Part shown: positions 1 to 10,111 of the stretch, piece by piece
Position numbering within the stretch: the first letter of the stretch is position 1
How the letters are laid out: every line of letters starts with the position of its first letter
Assembly: GCA_900454475.1 (NCBI GenBank)
Contig: UGSS01000002.1
Location: forward strand, 620,001 to 684,000
DNA length: 64,000 bases
Reading direction: 5' to 3'
DNA from: [Pasteurella] mairii
GTDB taxonomy: Bacteria; Pseudomonadota; Gammaproteobacteria; Enterobacterales; Pasteurellaceae
Notes under the pieces: model-generated
What the model was told of the DNA's origin: nothing
Seen by the model: the letters and a program-made list of their open reading frames with translations, nothing else
Databases searched by the model: none
Made by a program: the position numbers and the translations under genes

Positions 1-548
1 TTAGGCACTTGATTAATGTCATTATTAAAGAAACGAGAGTTGGCGATAAGCGTATCAGTGTTCAGGGTTTTAATACGAGTACGAGAGCCTAAAGATGAAG
101 CCGGTTCATTAAATGCAATATGCCCGTCTTGTCCGACGCCCCCCATAAATAGGTGGATTTTACCGTAAGATTTTATTTTTTCTTCATAACGGCGACATTC
201 TTCATCATGATCATCTGTATTACCATTGAGGATATGGATATTTTTTTCTTGAATATTGATGTGGTTAAAGAAATTTTTATACATAAATGAATGATAGCTT
301 TCGGGATGCGCTTTCGGTAGTCCTACATATTCGTCCATATTGAAAGTAACTACGTGCTCGAAACTCACTTTGCCGGCTTGATAAAGTGCAATCAATTCCT
401 TATAAGTTTTGAGGGGAGTGCCGCCTGTAGGCAAGCCAAGCACAAAGGGACGATCTTTTGTTGGGTTGAAATGATTAATTCTATTTACAATATGACGAGC
501 AGCCCAAAGGCTCACTTGTTGTTCGGTTTGTAAGGGGATTAGACGCAT
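1..548 (-). CDS. nagB: Glucosamine-6-phosphate deaminase (partial, C-terminus outside window)
   Basis: NagB converts glucosamine-6-phosphate to fructose-6-phosphate and ammonia, the last step of amino-sugar and sialic acid breakdown in the cytoplasm. The reading frame starts at an ATG at 548 ([19 protein letters not shown]) and stays open for 182 codons to the window edge, so about two thirds of the usual ~267 residues are present. Visible family motifs are LGLPTGGTP near the N-terminus, the NMDEYVGL segment, and [14 protein letters not shown]. It is the distal gene of the leftward nan operon, 68 bp after nanA. An uptake signal (603-611) sits in that gap. Identity is secure. Confidence 0.97.
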   Translation of the reverse strand, partial: MRLIPLQTEQQVSLWAARHIVNRINHFNPTKDRPFVLGLPTGGTPLKTYKELIALYQAGKVSFEHVVTFNMDEYVGLPKAHPESYHSFMYKNFFNHINIQEKNIHILNGNTDDHDEECRRYEEKIKSYGKIHLFMGGVGQDGHIAFNEPASSLGSRTRIKTLNTDTLIANSRFFNNDINQVP

Positions 549-602
549 AGAAACACTCCTTTAATATTTCTATAGGGAGAGCCTAAAGCCAGTCCCTATA
601 GA

Positions 603-611
603 AAGTGCGGT
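603..611 (+). repeat. DNA uptake signal sequence (first of many copies)
   Basis: AAGTGCGGT is the Haemophilus-type core used by natural transformation to recognise kin DNA. Further copies seen on either strand include 3030, 6538, 9815, 15375/15389, 20017/20033, 24590/24618 and 40525, with many more inside genes. They are common throughout except in the prophage and IS parts (36148-41350), where I noted one. Confidence 0.95.
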
Positions 612-616
612 TAACT

Positions 617-1495
617 TTATAAATATTTCTCTTTCAACGCTTTTGCGATAGCTAGTTGTTGTTCCGTTGCCGCTTTGGTCATTGGTTCACGACAATAGCC
701 GGCATCAACACCTTGTAATTTCAAAATTTCTTTAATAGTTAAATATAAACCATTAGCAAGAATTCCCTCAATTAAATCGTTAGTGATGTGCTGAATAGAA
801 CGGGCTTCTTCAAGTTTGCCCGCTTGAGTAAGTTCAAAAATTTGACGAGCTCGAATGCCATTAATATTGAATGTACTACCGATAGCACCATCTACACCTA
901 ATGCAGCAGCAGGTAACATCATTTCATCAAAACCAGCCCAAATAAGATGGTTTGGATAGGCATTTTTTAGGCGTTCTAACAAATAGAAGTCACCAGCAGT
1001 GAATTTAACGCCGAGTACTTTCGGATTTTTATAAAGTTCACCAAATTGTTCAATGCCCATATTCACGCCAGTTAAGAACGGAATAGAGTATACAATCATA
1101 TTATTACCTGTTTCCGCGATGATGGTATCGTAATAATGTTTGATTTCAGCAAAACTGAATTTGTAGTAGAACGGTGTCACAGCAGATAAACTATCATAGC
1201 CTAATTCCGTAGCATATTTACCTAATTCAATCGCTTCGTGTAAATTTACACTACCTACTTGAGCAATTAATGCAATATCATCTTTTGCTTCATCTTTTGC
1301 AATACGGAAAATTTCTTTTTTCTCTGATGTAGAAAGCATAAAGTTTTCACCAGTAGAGCCGCCAACATATAGTCCATCTACTTTCATTTTATCAATATTA
1401 TGACGGATAATTTGGCGCAGCCCTTTTTCATTAATGGAACCATCTTCATTAAATGAAACTAATAAAGCACTAAAAATGCCTTTTACGTTTTTCAT
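617..1495 (-). CDS. nanA: N-acetylneuraminate lyase
   Basis: NanA cleaves N-acetylneuraminate to pyruvate and N-acetylmannosamine in the cytoplasm, through a Schiff base as in the dihydrodipicolinate synthase family. The 292-residue length matches the family. GGSTGEN (45-51) binds the pyruvate carboxylate, Tyr136 in MIVYSIP is the catalytic tyrosine, and Lys164 in GVKFTAGD is the Schiff-base lysine. The start is preceded by an AGGAGA ribosome site 6 bp upstream. It follows the regulator gene siaR by 9 bp and precedes nagB in the same operon. Confidence 0.98.
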   Translation of the reverse strand: MKNVKGIFSALLVSFNEDGSINEKGLRQIIRHNIDKMKVDGLYVGGSTGENFMLSTSEKKEIFRIAKDEAKDDIALIAQVGSVNLHEAIELGKYATELGYDSLSAVTPFYYKFSFAEIKHYYDTIIAETGNNMIVYSIPFLTGVNMGIEQFGELYKNPKVLGVKFTAGDFYLLERLKNAYPNHLIWAGFDEMMLPAAALGVDGAIGSTFNINGIRARQIFELTQAGKLEEARSIQHITNDLIEGILANGLYLTIKEILKLQGVDAGYCREPMTKAATEQQLAIAKALKEKYL

Positions 1496-1504
1496 AACGT
1501 TCTC

Positions 1505-2368
1505 CTATTTTTGACGTTGTTCTAAAATAACACTAAGGGTTTTTTGTTTTGCAATCAGGGCTTTTTCTTCTTCTGCTTGAACGAGCAATGTGTAAATTAA
1601 GTCTAATACAAAAGATTGTGCGGTTTGTGTTCCCATAGAATCGCCTTGTAACAAACATTGCCGATTTCCATTATGCAAAACATAATCAGCCTCTTTGGTG
1701 ATGGGTGAGCGAGAATTATGAGTAATTGCAATAGTGGTTGCCCCAGCTTTACGAGATATCGCGAGCGCGTGTGTTGTTTCGGCAGATTGCCCAGAGTGAC
1801 TTAATCCAATAACTACATCCCCTTTACGCATTAAGGAGGCTTGCATATACATAAAATGATTATCGCTAGTGGCATCAACTTGTATACCAATCCGCATTAA
1901 TTTATTTTTTGCCCACTCTGCGACCAAGCCTGAGGACCCTACACCATATAAAAAAATTCGTTTAGCAAGACGTACTTCCTTAACGACTTGTTCAAGTACA
2001 TTGAAATCCAAGAGATTAATGGTTTCACTGATGACTTTATTTAACGCTATTTGAATTTTATTTGCGACCAGAGCAGGCTCATCATCATTTGAAATATCGG
2101 TATCTAACAAGGTTGTTATAGATTGATCTTGCGTAGCGAGCTCAATGGCAAAATCCATTTTAAAATCACTAAATCCTTTGAAACCAAGGGTTCGGCAAAA
2201 ACGGATTACCGTGGCTTCTCCCACTTTCATATTTTTGGCAATCTCTGCTAATGAACAGTTATTCAGCAGTTCTGGATCTTGCAATATGTGTTCAGCGATA
2301 CGTTTTTCCGTTTTAGTTAAACTTGCCTGCAAAGCGGCAATACGTTCTAAAATATGATTATTTGCCAT
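1505..2368 (-). CDS. siaR: RpiR-family sialic acid repressor (SiaR/NanR type)
   Basis: This 287-residue regulator has an N-terminal RpiR helix-turn-helix (about residues 1-77; MKVGEATVIRFCRTLGFKGFSDF is broken here as MKVGEATVIRF plus CRTLGFKGFSDF) and a C-terminal SIS sugar-phosphate domain (GVGSSGLVA, GLSHSGQSAET). In Haemophilus the orthologue represses sialic acid genes, with glucosamine-6-phosphate as co-effector and CRP as partner. I chose the ATG at 2368 because an AGGAG site lies correctly in front of it. An upstream in-frame start at 2392 has no such site. Its place inside the nan operon, between nanQ and nanA, supports this role rather than a general RpiR function. Confidence 0.93.
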   Translation of the reverse strand: MANNHILERIAALQASLTKTEKRIAEHILQDPELLNNCSLAEIAKNMKVGEATVIRFCRTLGFKGFSDFKMDFAIELATQDQSITTLLDTDISNDDEPALVANKIQIALNKVISETINLLDFNVLEQVVKEVRLAKRIFLYGVGSSGLVAEWAKNKLMRIGIQVDATSDNHFMYMQASLMRKGDVVIGLSHSGQSAETTHALAISRKAGATTIAITHNSRSPITKEADYVLHNGNRQCLLQGDSMGTQTAQSFVLDLIYTLLVQAEEEKALIAKQKTLSVILEQRQK

Positions 2369-2400
2369 AAAAACTCCTACTTTAGTCAGCAAGTGTACTT

Positions 2401-2874
<474 letters not shown>

Positions 2875-2920
2875 TTATCCTTCTATTTCATGTTATGTGT
2901 TGAGATACAAAGAGTAGTAT

Positions 2921-3820
2921 CTAGTATCTTGATGATTGTTTTTGTAACAGTTGCGCGTAGCCCCAAGCAGCGGCGCCAATTAATCCAGCATCATTGCCAA
3001 ATTTTGCCAGTCGTACTGAACAATGATAAAAGTGCGGTTGGTTTTGCATAAATTTTTTAACTAATGATAAATAGCCATCAGCTAGCCCTACACTACCGCC
3101 AATGGCGACTTTTTGGGTATCTAAGCTAATTCGTAAATCAGCGATTAAGTTCGCAATAGCCTTAGCCGAACGTTCTATAAGTGCGGTCGCTTTTTCATCA
3201 TTTTCACGGAATAATTCAAAAACTTGTTTCGGCGAACAAGGATTCTCCCATTGACTAGAAATGGCTTCAATCGCTCTCCCTGAAGCAACAGCCTCTACAC
3301 AGCCACGACGACCACAACCACACATCACTTCATTTGGATCGGCAAGAGTGTGTCCAATATGTCCCGCTACCCCATTCGGTTCGGTCAGTAAATGACCATT
3401 TTGTACAATACCGCCACCAACACCGGTAGAAACAGTAATAAAAACGAAATTTTGCACCGTATTTGGGTCTTCCTGTTGATATTCTGCAAAGGCAGCTGCT
3501 TGTACGTCATTAAGTAAAAAAATAGGTTTATCAGACACTGATGCTAAACAATCGTATAAAGGAAACTCAGCTAAGCCACCAAGATTTTTAGGATTTAATG
3601 CAGTCAACCTTCCTTGATTAATCATGCCAGTCGAAGCGACAGCAATATAATCAAACCGCCCTTGATATTGTTGCACCAAGCAAGCTAGCGTATTGCGCAT
3701 TGCTGTACCTGTATTTTCTTGTGGAGAGGTAATTTGGTGGCGTTGTGATATTTGGTTATTCTCAACGAGGGCAGTGGCAATTTTAGTCCCTCCAATATCA
3801 ATGGCTAAACAGCGCATCAT
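2921..3820 (-). CDS. nanK: N-acetylmannosamine kinase (ROK family)
   Basis: NanK phosphorylates N-acetylmannosamine at C6 using ATP. The 299-residue protein shows the ROK phosphate-binding motif DIGGTK (8-13), the substrate loop GVAGHIGHT, and the zinc-binding cluster CGCGRRGC. Two adjacent ATG codons are possible starts; the first, at 3820, follows AAGGAAG by a short spacer, so the N-terminus is uncertain by one residue. It sits 37 bp after nanE in the leftward operon, which argues for the mannosamine kinase among ROK sugar kinases. Confidence 0.95.
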   Translation of the reverse strand: MMRCLAIDIGGTKIATALVENNQISQRHQITSPQENTGTAMRNTLACLVQQYQGRFDYIAVASTGMINQGRLTALNPKNLGGLAEFPLYDCLASVSDKPIFLLNDVQAAAFAEYQQEDPNTVQNFVFITVSTGVGGGIVQNGHLLTEPNGVAGHIGHTLADPNEVMCGCGRRGCVEAVASGRAIEAISSQWENPCSPKQVFELFRENDEKATALIERSAKAIANLIADLRISLDTQKVAIGGSVGLADGYLSLVKKFMQNQPHFYHCSVRLAKFGNDAGLIGAAAWGYAQLLQKQSSRY

Positions 3821-3857
3821 TTCTTCCTTTTGTTTATTTTATCGTAGCAGATAAGCA

Positions 3858-4541
3858 TTATGCTTGCTTAACAGCGGTAACGAACCAATGTACAATATGT
3901 TCCAAGCGTGTTAGAGCGGAACCTACGGTTACACAGTCAGCCCCTATTTCAATTGCAGAGCGCGCAAGTTCTGGCGTGTTATAACGTCCTTCAGCCATAA
4001 CAAAGCAACCTGCGGTCTTTAAGTCTTTGACTAATTGATAATCTGGTTCATCAGGCACGTCGTTGCCCGTATAACCAGACATAGTGCTGCCGATAATATC
4101 AAAACCTAATTTTTGGCAATACAATCCTTCTGCCAAATTTGAACAATCTGCCATGGCAAGACAACCTAATTCGTGAATTTTTGTTACAGCTTGTTTAAGG
4201 TCGATAGGACGCGGGCGATCTGTACCATCTACCGCAATAATATCTGCACCAGCAGCAGCTAAATCTTCAATATCTTGCAAAAAAGGAGTGATACGTACAG
4301 GACTATCGGGCAAATCTCGTTTTACGATACCAATAATAGGGGCAGAAATTGTTGGACGTGTCGCTTTTAAATTTTCAATCCCTTCAATTCGCAATCCTGC
4401 AGCGCCGCCGACGATTGAGGCTTGTGCCATTGCTGAAACAATTTCAGGTTTATCCATCGGACCATCATCAACAGGTTGACAAGATGCAATTAATCCATAA
4501 CGGATTTTGTTTAGCACTTCTTTATGATTCAATTTTGACAT
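3858..4541 (-). CDS. nanE: N-acetylmannosamine-6-phosphate 2-epimerase
   Basis: NanE converts N-acetylmannosamine-6-phosphate to N-acetylglucosamine-6-phosphate. The 227-residue TIM-barrel protein carries the expected segments: [18 protein letters not shown] with the catalytic lysine, [13 protein letters not shown], and [11 protein letters not shown] with the catalytic glutamate. The phosphate-binding end is [13 protein letters not shown]. It is the first gene of the leftward operon and starts after a GGAG site. The divergent control region to siaP lies directly upstream. Confidence 0.97.
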   Translation of the reverse strand: MSKLNHKEVLNKIRYGLIASCQPVDDGPMDKPEIVSAMAQASIVGGAAGLRIEGIENLKATRPTISAPIIGIVKRDLPDSPVRITPFLQDIEDLAAAGADIIAVDGTDRPRPIDLKQAVTKIHELGCLAMADCSNLAEGLYCQKLGFDIIGSTMSGYTGNDVPDEPDYQLVKDLKTAGCFVMAEGRYNTPELARSAIEIGADCVTVGSALTRLEHIVHWFVTAVKQA

Positions 4542-4750
4542 ATTTACTCCAAAATTTGACTTGGTTATTTATCGTTTCTAAGAGATTGTGAATATATTCT
4601 TTTAACTGTAAATGACCAAGATACACAGAAATTAAATTCTCTGTTGCGCAAGACAGCGTGTGATATCTTCTTTGATTTTGTTGTAACACGTTCTTTTTCC
4701 TAAGAATAACATGTGAGCACTATCTTGAACCATTCAATTAAGGTAGAGGA

Positions 4751-4756
4751 ATTATA
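4751..4756 (-). promoter_or_regulatory. Probable -10 element of the nanE operon
   Basis: Reading leftward, a perfect TATAAT lies 210 bp in front of nanE. No strong -35 is visible 17 bp upstream (only T-rich sequence), as expected for an activator-dependent promoter. The CRP site centre would lie about 80 bp upstream of the start site. This is inferred from pattern only. Confidence 0.45.
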
Positions 4757-4784
4757 CGCCTCTTACTTCTAAAAATAAAAATAA

Positions 4785-4805
4785 TTTTGGAGAATTATTC
4801 CAAAA
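4785..4805. promoter_or_regulatory. 21-bp palindrome, candidate SiaR operator
   Basis: Perfect inverted repeat with arms TTTTGGA (4785-4791) and TCCAAAA (4799-4805) around 7 bases. It lies between the two divergent nan/sia promoters, with its centre about 30 bp from the CRP site centre. RpiR regulators bind such palindromes, and in Haemophilus SiaR and CRP act together in this intergenic region. I cannot confirm that the published SiaR site has this sequence. Confidence 0.5.
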
Positions 4806-4816
4806 AATCCATAAAT

Positions 4817-4832
4817 TGTGATATTGCTCACA
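4817..4832. promoter_or_regulatory. CRP (cAMP receptor protein) binding site
   Basis: TGTGA-N6-TCACA with both half-sites perfect, in the nanE-siaP divergent region. Its centre (4824.5) is about 70 bp upstream of the predicted siaP start site, a class I activation position. It implies catabolite control of both sialic acid transcripts, as known in Haemophilus influenzae. Confidence 0.88.
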
Positions 4833-4858
4833 TTTTAGAAATAAAACTCCATTTTTAT

Positions 4859-4887
4859 TTGAAAAAATGATGTATTTGCTTTATAAC
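4859..4887 (+). promoter_or_regulatory. Probable siaP promoter
   Basis: A -35 TTGAAA (4859-4864), a 17-bp spacer and a -10 TATAAC (4882-4887) form a good sigma-70 type promoter. It lies about 100 bp before the siaP start codon and is correctly placed downstream of the CRP site. Confidence 0.55.
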
Positions 4888-4918
4888 GATAGCCAAGATA
4901 AGTAAATATGAATTGTAA

Positions 4919-5971
<1,053 letters not shown>

Positions 5972-5988
5972 GCGATTAAGTTAGAGCG

Positions 5989-6012
5989 TAGGGTGTGATA
6001 AGTCACGCCCTA
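5989..6012 (+). promoter_or_regulatory. Intercistronic stem-loop between siaP and siaT
   Basis: A 10-bp stem (5989-5998 with 6003-6012, one T.G wobble) closes a 4-base loop 18 bases after the siaP stop. No T-tract follows, so it is not a simple intrinsic terminator. Such hairpins after binding-protein genes often protect the upstream mRNA and raise binding protein over permease. That function is inferred. Confidence 0.5.
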
Positions 6013-6058
6013 AATATCGTCCCTAATATTAATTAATCAGTCCAATTTCGGAGGTATT

Positions 6059-7906
6059 ATGAAATTTATCAATAAATTAGAAGAATGGCTTGGTGGTGGA
6101 TTGCTTCTTATTATTTTTGCCATTCTCGTAGCGCAAATTGTTGCTCGTCAGATTTTTGATTCTCCTATTATTTGGAGTGAAGAGTTGGCGCGTTTGTTGT
6201 TTATCTATGCAGGTTTATTCGGCATCAGCATGGCGATCCGCAGTCAACAGCACGTTTATATTGATTTTATCACGAATTTAATGTCCGAAAGAATTCGGCG
6301 AGCAGCAAACTCTTTTGTGCAAACTTTGATATTTATTTCCGTGGTACTATTTGTACATCTTGGTTTTAAAACTTGGGCAGATGCGAGTTTTGAAATGGTT
6401 TCTTTAGGCATTTCTGAAAAATGGTTGTATGCCGGTTTACCTTTCATCTCTATTTTGATGTTTTATCGTTTTTTACAGGCACAAAGTGAAAACTATAATA
6501 ATAAATTCACCTACTTGCCTGCGATATTTTATGTCATAAGTGCGGTCATTATTTTTACGATTTTGTTCTTTCAACCAGATTGGTTCAAGGTGCTTCGTAT
6601 TTCCAATTATATGAAATTGGGAAGTTCAGCTGTTTATGTTGTTTTAGCGGTTTGGTTGATTATTATGTTCCTTGGTACTCCTGTGGGTTGGTCGTTATTT
6701 ATTGCTACCTTGCTTTATTTCGCCATGACTCGTTGGAATGTGGTTAATTCTGCATCTAATAAATTAGTCGATAGTCTTAACAGTTTCCCATTATTAAGTG
6801 TACCGTTCTTTATTCTGACAGGGATTTTGATGAATACTGGGGGGATTACCACAAAAATATTTACCTTTGCGAAAGCGTTATTAGGACATTACACTGGTGG
6901 TATGGGACACGTGAATATCGGGGCGAGCTTGATTTTCTCTGGGATGTCAGGATCTGCGCTTGCTGATGCCGGTGGTTTGGGGCAATTAGAGATTAAAGCC
7001 ATGCGAGATGCCGGTTATGATGATGACATTTGTGGTGGCATCACAGCAGCATCTTGTATCATTGGTCCATTAGTGCCACCAAGTATTGCAATGATTATCT
7101 ATGGCGTTATTGCTAATGAAAGTATTGCGAAGCTTTTTATCGCGGGGTTTGTACCCGGCGTGCTCGTGACGATAGCGTTAATGATGATGAATTATTTCGT
7201 GTCCAAAAAACGAGGCTATCCAAAAACACGTAAAGCAACGAGAGAGGAGCTCTGCAAGGCGTTTAAAGAAAGTATTTGGGCAATTTTAACTCCAATTCTT
7301 ATTATTGGTGGTATCTTTTCAGGGTTATTTACCCCGACTGAAGCGGCAGTTTTTGCAGCAGCGTACTCCATGATTGTGGGTAAATTTGTTTATAAAGAGT
7401 TGAGCTTGCAAAGCTTATTTAAAAGCTGTGTGGAAACCATTTCTATTACAGGTGTCACTGCGTTAATGGTAATGACCGTAACATTCTTTGGCGATATGAT
7501 TGCGCGTGAACAAGTTGCCATGAGAATTGGGGAAGCCTTTGTTGCGATTGCAGACAGTCCAACAATGGTATTGGTGATGATTAATCTATTACTCTTATTT
7601 TTAGGAATGTTTATTGATGCGCTTGCATTGCAATTCCTTGTGTTACCAATGCTTATTCCAATTGCTCAACAATTTGGTATAGATCTTGTGTTTTTCGGCG
7701 TGATGACGACATTGAATATGATGATTGGTATTCTTACACCACCAATGGGAATGGCGTTATTTGTGGTAGCACGTGTAGGTAATATGACCGTTTCCACTGT
7801 AACTAAAGGTGTTTTACCTTTCTTAGTGCCGATTTTTGTCACATTAGTATTAATTACCCTATTTCCACAGATTATTACATTTATACCTAACTTATTAATG
7901 CCTTAA
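6059..7906 (+). CDS. siaT: Sialic acid TRAP transporter, fused QM membrane subunit
   Basis: This 615-residue inner-membrane protein fuses the small DctQ-type subunit (about residues 1-165, four membrane spans) to the large DctM-type subunit (about 190-615). DctM carries the conserved blocks [32 protein letters not shown] and [15 protein letters not shown]. It uses the sodium gradient to take sialic acid from SiaP into the cytoplasm. The fused form is the one found in Haemophilus influenzae. The start follows GGAGG at good spacing, 87 bp after siaP. Confidence 0.97.
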   Translation: MKFINKLEEWLGGGLLLIIFAILVAQIVARQIFDSPIIWSEELARLLFIYAGLFGISMAIRSQQHVYIDFITNLMSERIRRAANSFVQTLIFISVVLFVHLGFKTWADASFEMVSLGISEKWLYAGLPFISILMFYRFLQAQSENYNNKFTYLPAIFYVISAVIIFTILFFQPDWFKVLRISNYMKLGSSAVYVVLAVWLIIMFLGTPVGWSLFIATLLYFAMTRWNVVNSASNKLVDSLNSFPLLSVPFFILTGILMNTGGITTKIFTFAKALLGHYTGGMGHVNIGASLIFSGMSGSALADAGGLGQLEIKAMRDAGYDDDICGGITAASCIIGPLVPPSIAMIIYGVIANESIAKLFIAGFVPGVLVTIALMMMNYFVSKKRGYPKTRKATREELCKAFKESIWAILTPILIIGGIFSGLFTPTEAAVFAAAYSMIVGKFVYKELSLQSLFKSCVETISITGVTALMVMTVTFFGDMIAREQVAMRIGEAFVAIADSPTMVLVMINLLLLFLGMFIDALALQFLVLPMLIPIAQQFGIDLVFFGVMTTLNMMIGILTPPMGMALFVVARVGNMTVSTVTKGVLPFLVPIFVTLVLITLFPQIITFIPNLLMP

Positions 7907-7955
7907 AGTGTGGTTATAACAATGAAACTTTTCTAAAACAATAAGGTGTATTCCT

Positions 7956-9098
7956 ATGAAAATTACAAAATCTTTTTTAGCGACATTCATTTTAGGCTTA
8001 ACCGCATTTTCTGCACAAGCAGTCTATCCTGATTTACCCATAGGGATCAAAGGAGGTGCTGGAGCATTAATTGGTGATACTATTTATGTAGGGTTAGGCT
8101 CTGGCGGTGATAAATTTTACGCATTGAATTTAAAAGAAAAAGATGCACAATGGAAAGAAATTGCTGCATTCCCAGGAGGGGTGCGTAACCAAGCCACAGC
8201 AGCGGGTGTTGACGGTAAGCTCTATGTATTTGGTGGTTTTCAAGATACTGCAAATTATAAAAGCGAAAGTATTAATGATGCTTATGTTTATGATCCAGCG
8301 AACAATACTTGGACAAAATTACAAACTCGTTCACCCAAAGGGGCAACGGCGGGAACAAGTGCAGTTGCAGATAGCAAAAAAATCTATTTTGTTGGAGGGG
8401 TAAATCAAGAAATCTGGAATGGTCTATTTCAAGATGTTGCTGCGGCAGACGGTGACAAAGAGAAAGAAAAAGCGATATTTGATCCTTATTTCAATCTACG
8501 AGCACAAGATTTCTTTTTTTCGCCAGAAATTGCAAGCTATGAACCTGCGACCAATATATGGCGTAACGAGGGCATATTCCCATTCTTGCCGCGTGCCGGT
8601 GCAGTGGTTGGCTTGAAAGATGGTAAATTGTTAGTCGTGAATGGTGAAATAAAAGCAGGCTTACGTACCCCAACTACAGAATTGGGAACAATTGGCAAAG
8701 ATGGCATTACTTGGAAAAAACTTGGTGAGTTACCAACGCCAGCAGGTTATAGTCAACAAGAGGGTATTGCAGCGGGGATGGGTGGCTATTCTAACGGTTA
8801 CTTTATTGTTACCGGCGGGGCAAATTTCCCAGGTGCACGTGCGAATTATGCTAAAGGCATCAACGACGCGCACCGTACAGGAGGCTTGAAGAAAACTTAC
8901 CATAGTGATGTGTATGTATTCAATGGGAAAAACGGCACTTGGAAAATTGTCGGTAAATTGCCAGAAAATATCGCAGCGGGTGTTTCTTTTAGTTACAAAA
9001 ATAAAGTATTTCTTGTAGGAGGAGAAACGGATGGCGGTAAAGCATTAACGAAAGTTCAAACTCTGTCTTATAATGGGAAAAAATTAGTTGTAGAATAA
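7956..9098 (+). CDS. nanM: N-acetylneuraminate epimerase (mutarotase), Kelch type
   Basis: NanM is a periplasmic beta-propeller that speeds alpha/beta interconversion of sialic acid released by sialidases. The 380-residue precursor has a signal peptide (residues 1-22, ending FSAQA) and repeated Kelch blades with paired glycines, such as GKLYVFGGFQD, KKIYFVGGVNQE and KVFLVGGETDGG. It follows siaT by 49 bp with an AAGGTG ribosome site and ends the rightward unit before a hairpin at 9114-9155. Confidence 0.94.
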   Translation: MKITKSFLATFILGLTAFSAQAVYPDLPIGIKGGAGALIGDTIYVGLGSGGDKFYALNLKEKDAQWKEIAAFPGGVRNQATAAGVDGKLYVFGGFQDTANYKSESINDAYVYDPANNTWTKLQTRSPKGATAGTSAVADSKKIYFVGGVNQEIWNGLFQDVAAADGDKEKEKAIFDPYFNLRAQDFFFSPEIASYEPATNIWRNEGIFPFLPRAGAVVGLKDGKLLVVNGEIKAGLRTPTTELGTIGKDGITWKKLGELPTPAGYSQQEGIAAGMGGYSNGYFIVTGGANFPGARANYAKGINDAHRTGGLKKTYHSDVYVFNGKNGTWKIVGKLPENIAAGVSFSYKNKVFLVGGETDGGKALTKVQTLSYNGKKLVVE

Positions 9099-9113
9099 TT
9101 AACATTCATTGTC

Positions 9114-9160
9114 TAGGGGCTAATTTGTATACTCAAACTAATCTGATAGCCCCTATTTTA
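9114..9160. terminator. Probable bidirectional terminator after nanM
   Basis: Nine-base perfect arms TAGGGGCTA (9114-9122) and TAGCCCCTA (9147-9155) enclose a 24-base loop and are followed by TTTTAAAA. It lies between convergent nanM and the elyC-like gene. The long loop makes it a moderate candidate. Confidence 0.5.
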
Positions 9161-9175
9161 AAATTACAATCGCTA

Positions 9176-9940
9176 TTAGATGGAGTTCCGGCTTAAATTC
9201 TTTTCTTTCCAATAGCCAATCCATTCTTTTAGCGCTTGCATATTTGCTGGCATGGCAGCGGCTTGCGGGATAAAATGCATCAAGCCAAGTTCATAGGATT
9301 TTGGTGTAATCCCGTTGCCGACGCTGGCGGGTAATACCTCAAATCCTTGTTTTTCAAATAATAATTTCGCACGCTGCATATGCCATTGGTTGGTCACCAA
9401 GATAATGCGATTAATGTTTTCTTTTTCCAATAATTTTTTCACCAATTCGGCGTTTTCACTGGTAGTTAAAGAATGTTCTTCCAGCCAACGCGTTGGGGTA
9501 TGGAAAAATTCTTGTAATTCTTTTTCCATCACTTTGGCTTCAGAATTGCCATTTGGGCTGGAGCCACTTAATAAAATCGGCAAACGAGTTTTTTCATATA
9601 AGAAGGCAGCGTAGCGCAATCTTTCTAACGGAATTTGTGGTACTGCGAGTGTGCCGAATAATTCTTTGCTGTCGCGTAGCCCGCCGCCGAGGACGACGAT
9701 AGCTTGTGCGGTTTGGTAATCTTCTAGCGTGAGATTATCTTCAATTACAAGGCTATCATTTAATTTTTGCGCAGTATAAGGAATGCTGAACACATAAAGG
9801 ATTAAAATGCCTAAAAGTGCGGTGAATTTACTTAAGATTTTGTAATCAAACGCGCCGAGAATTAACGATAAAATAAAAAGCAAGATCACATTAAACGGCG
9901 GAAGAATAATGGCGGTAATTAATTTGACTAACATAAACAT
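9176..9940 (-). CDS. elyC: YdcF/ElyC/SanA family envelope protein (DUF218)
   Basis: Two N-terminal membrane spans (about residues 1-55) are followed by a DUF218 domain with AIVVLGGGLRD, PILLSGSSPNGNSEAKVM and ILVTNQWHMQRAKLLFEKQGF. This matches ElyC of Escherichia coli, an inner-membrane factor linked to undecaprenyl-phosphate lipid carrier metabolism in peptidoglycan assembly. The frame is open further upstream to 10126, but that would overlap the divergent flippase gene. I placed the start at 9940 (MFMLVKLITAI), which gives 254 residues; 9934 is equally possible. Its position next to surface-glycan genes is suggestive only. Confidence 0.78.
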   Translation of the reverse strand: MFMLVKLITAIILPPFNVILLFILSLILGAFDYKILSKFTALLGILILYVFSIPYTAQKLNDSLVIEDNLTLEDYQTAQAIVVLGGGLRDSKELFGTLAVPQIPLERLRYAAFLYEKTRLPILLSGSSPNGNSEAKVMEKELQEFFHTPTRWLEEHSLTTSENAELVKKLLEKENINRIILVTNQWHMQRAKLLFEKQGFEVLPASVGNGITPKSYELGLMHFIPQAAAMPANMQALKEWIGYWKEKNLSRNSI

Positions 9941-10111
9941 AAGGCCACCTATTGGATATTTGAAATGGGTACGCTCAAATAGGCAAGAATAAAGAGATTG
10001 TAAGATTTTGTAAAGATTTATTGTTTTATTGAATGTCGTTGCGGTTCGCTTTACAATGGCACGTTTATGATAATAAGCCAAATAGGCGGATAAAGTTGGT
10101 GGTCGTCGAAG

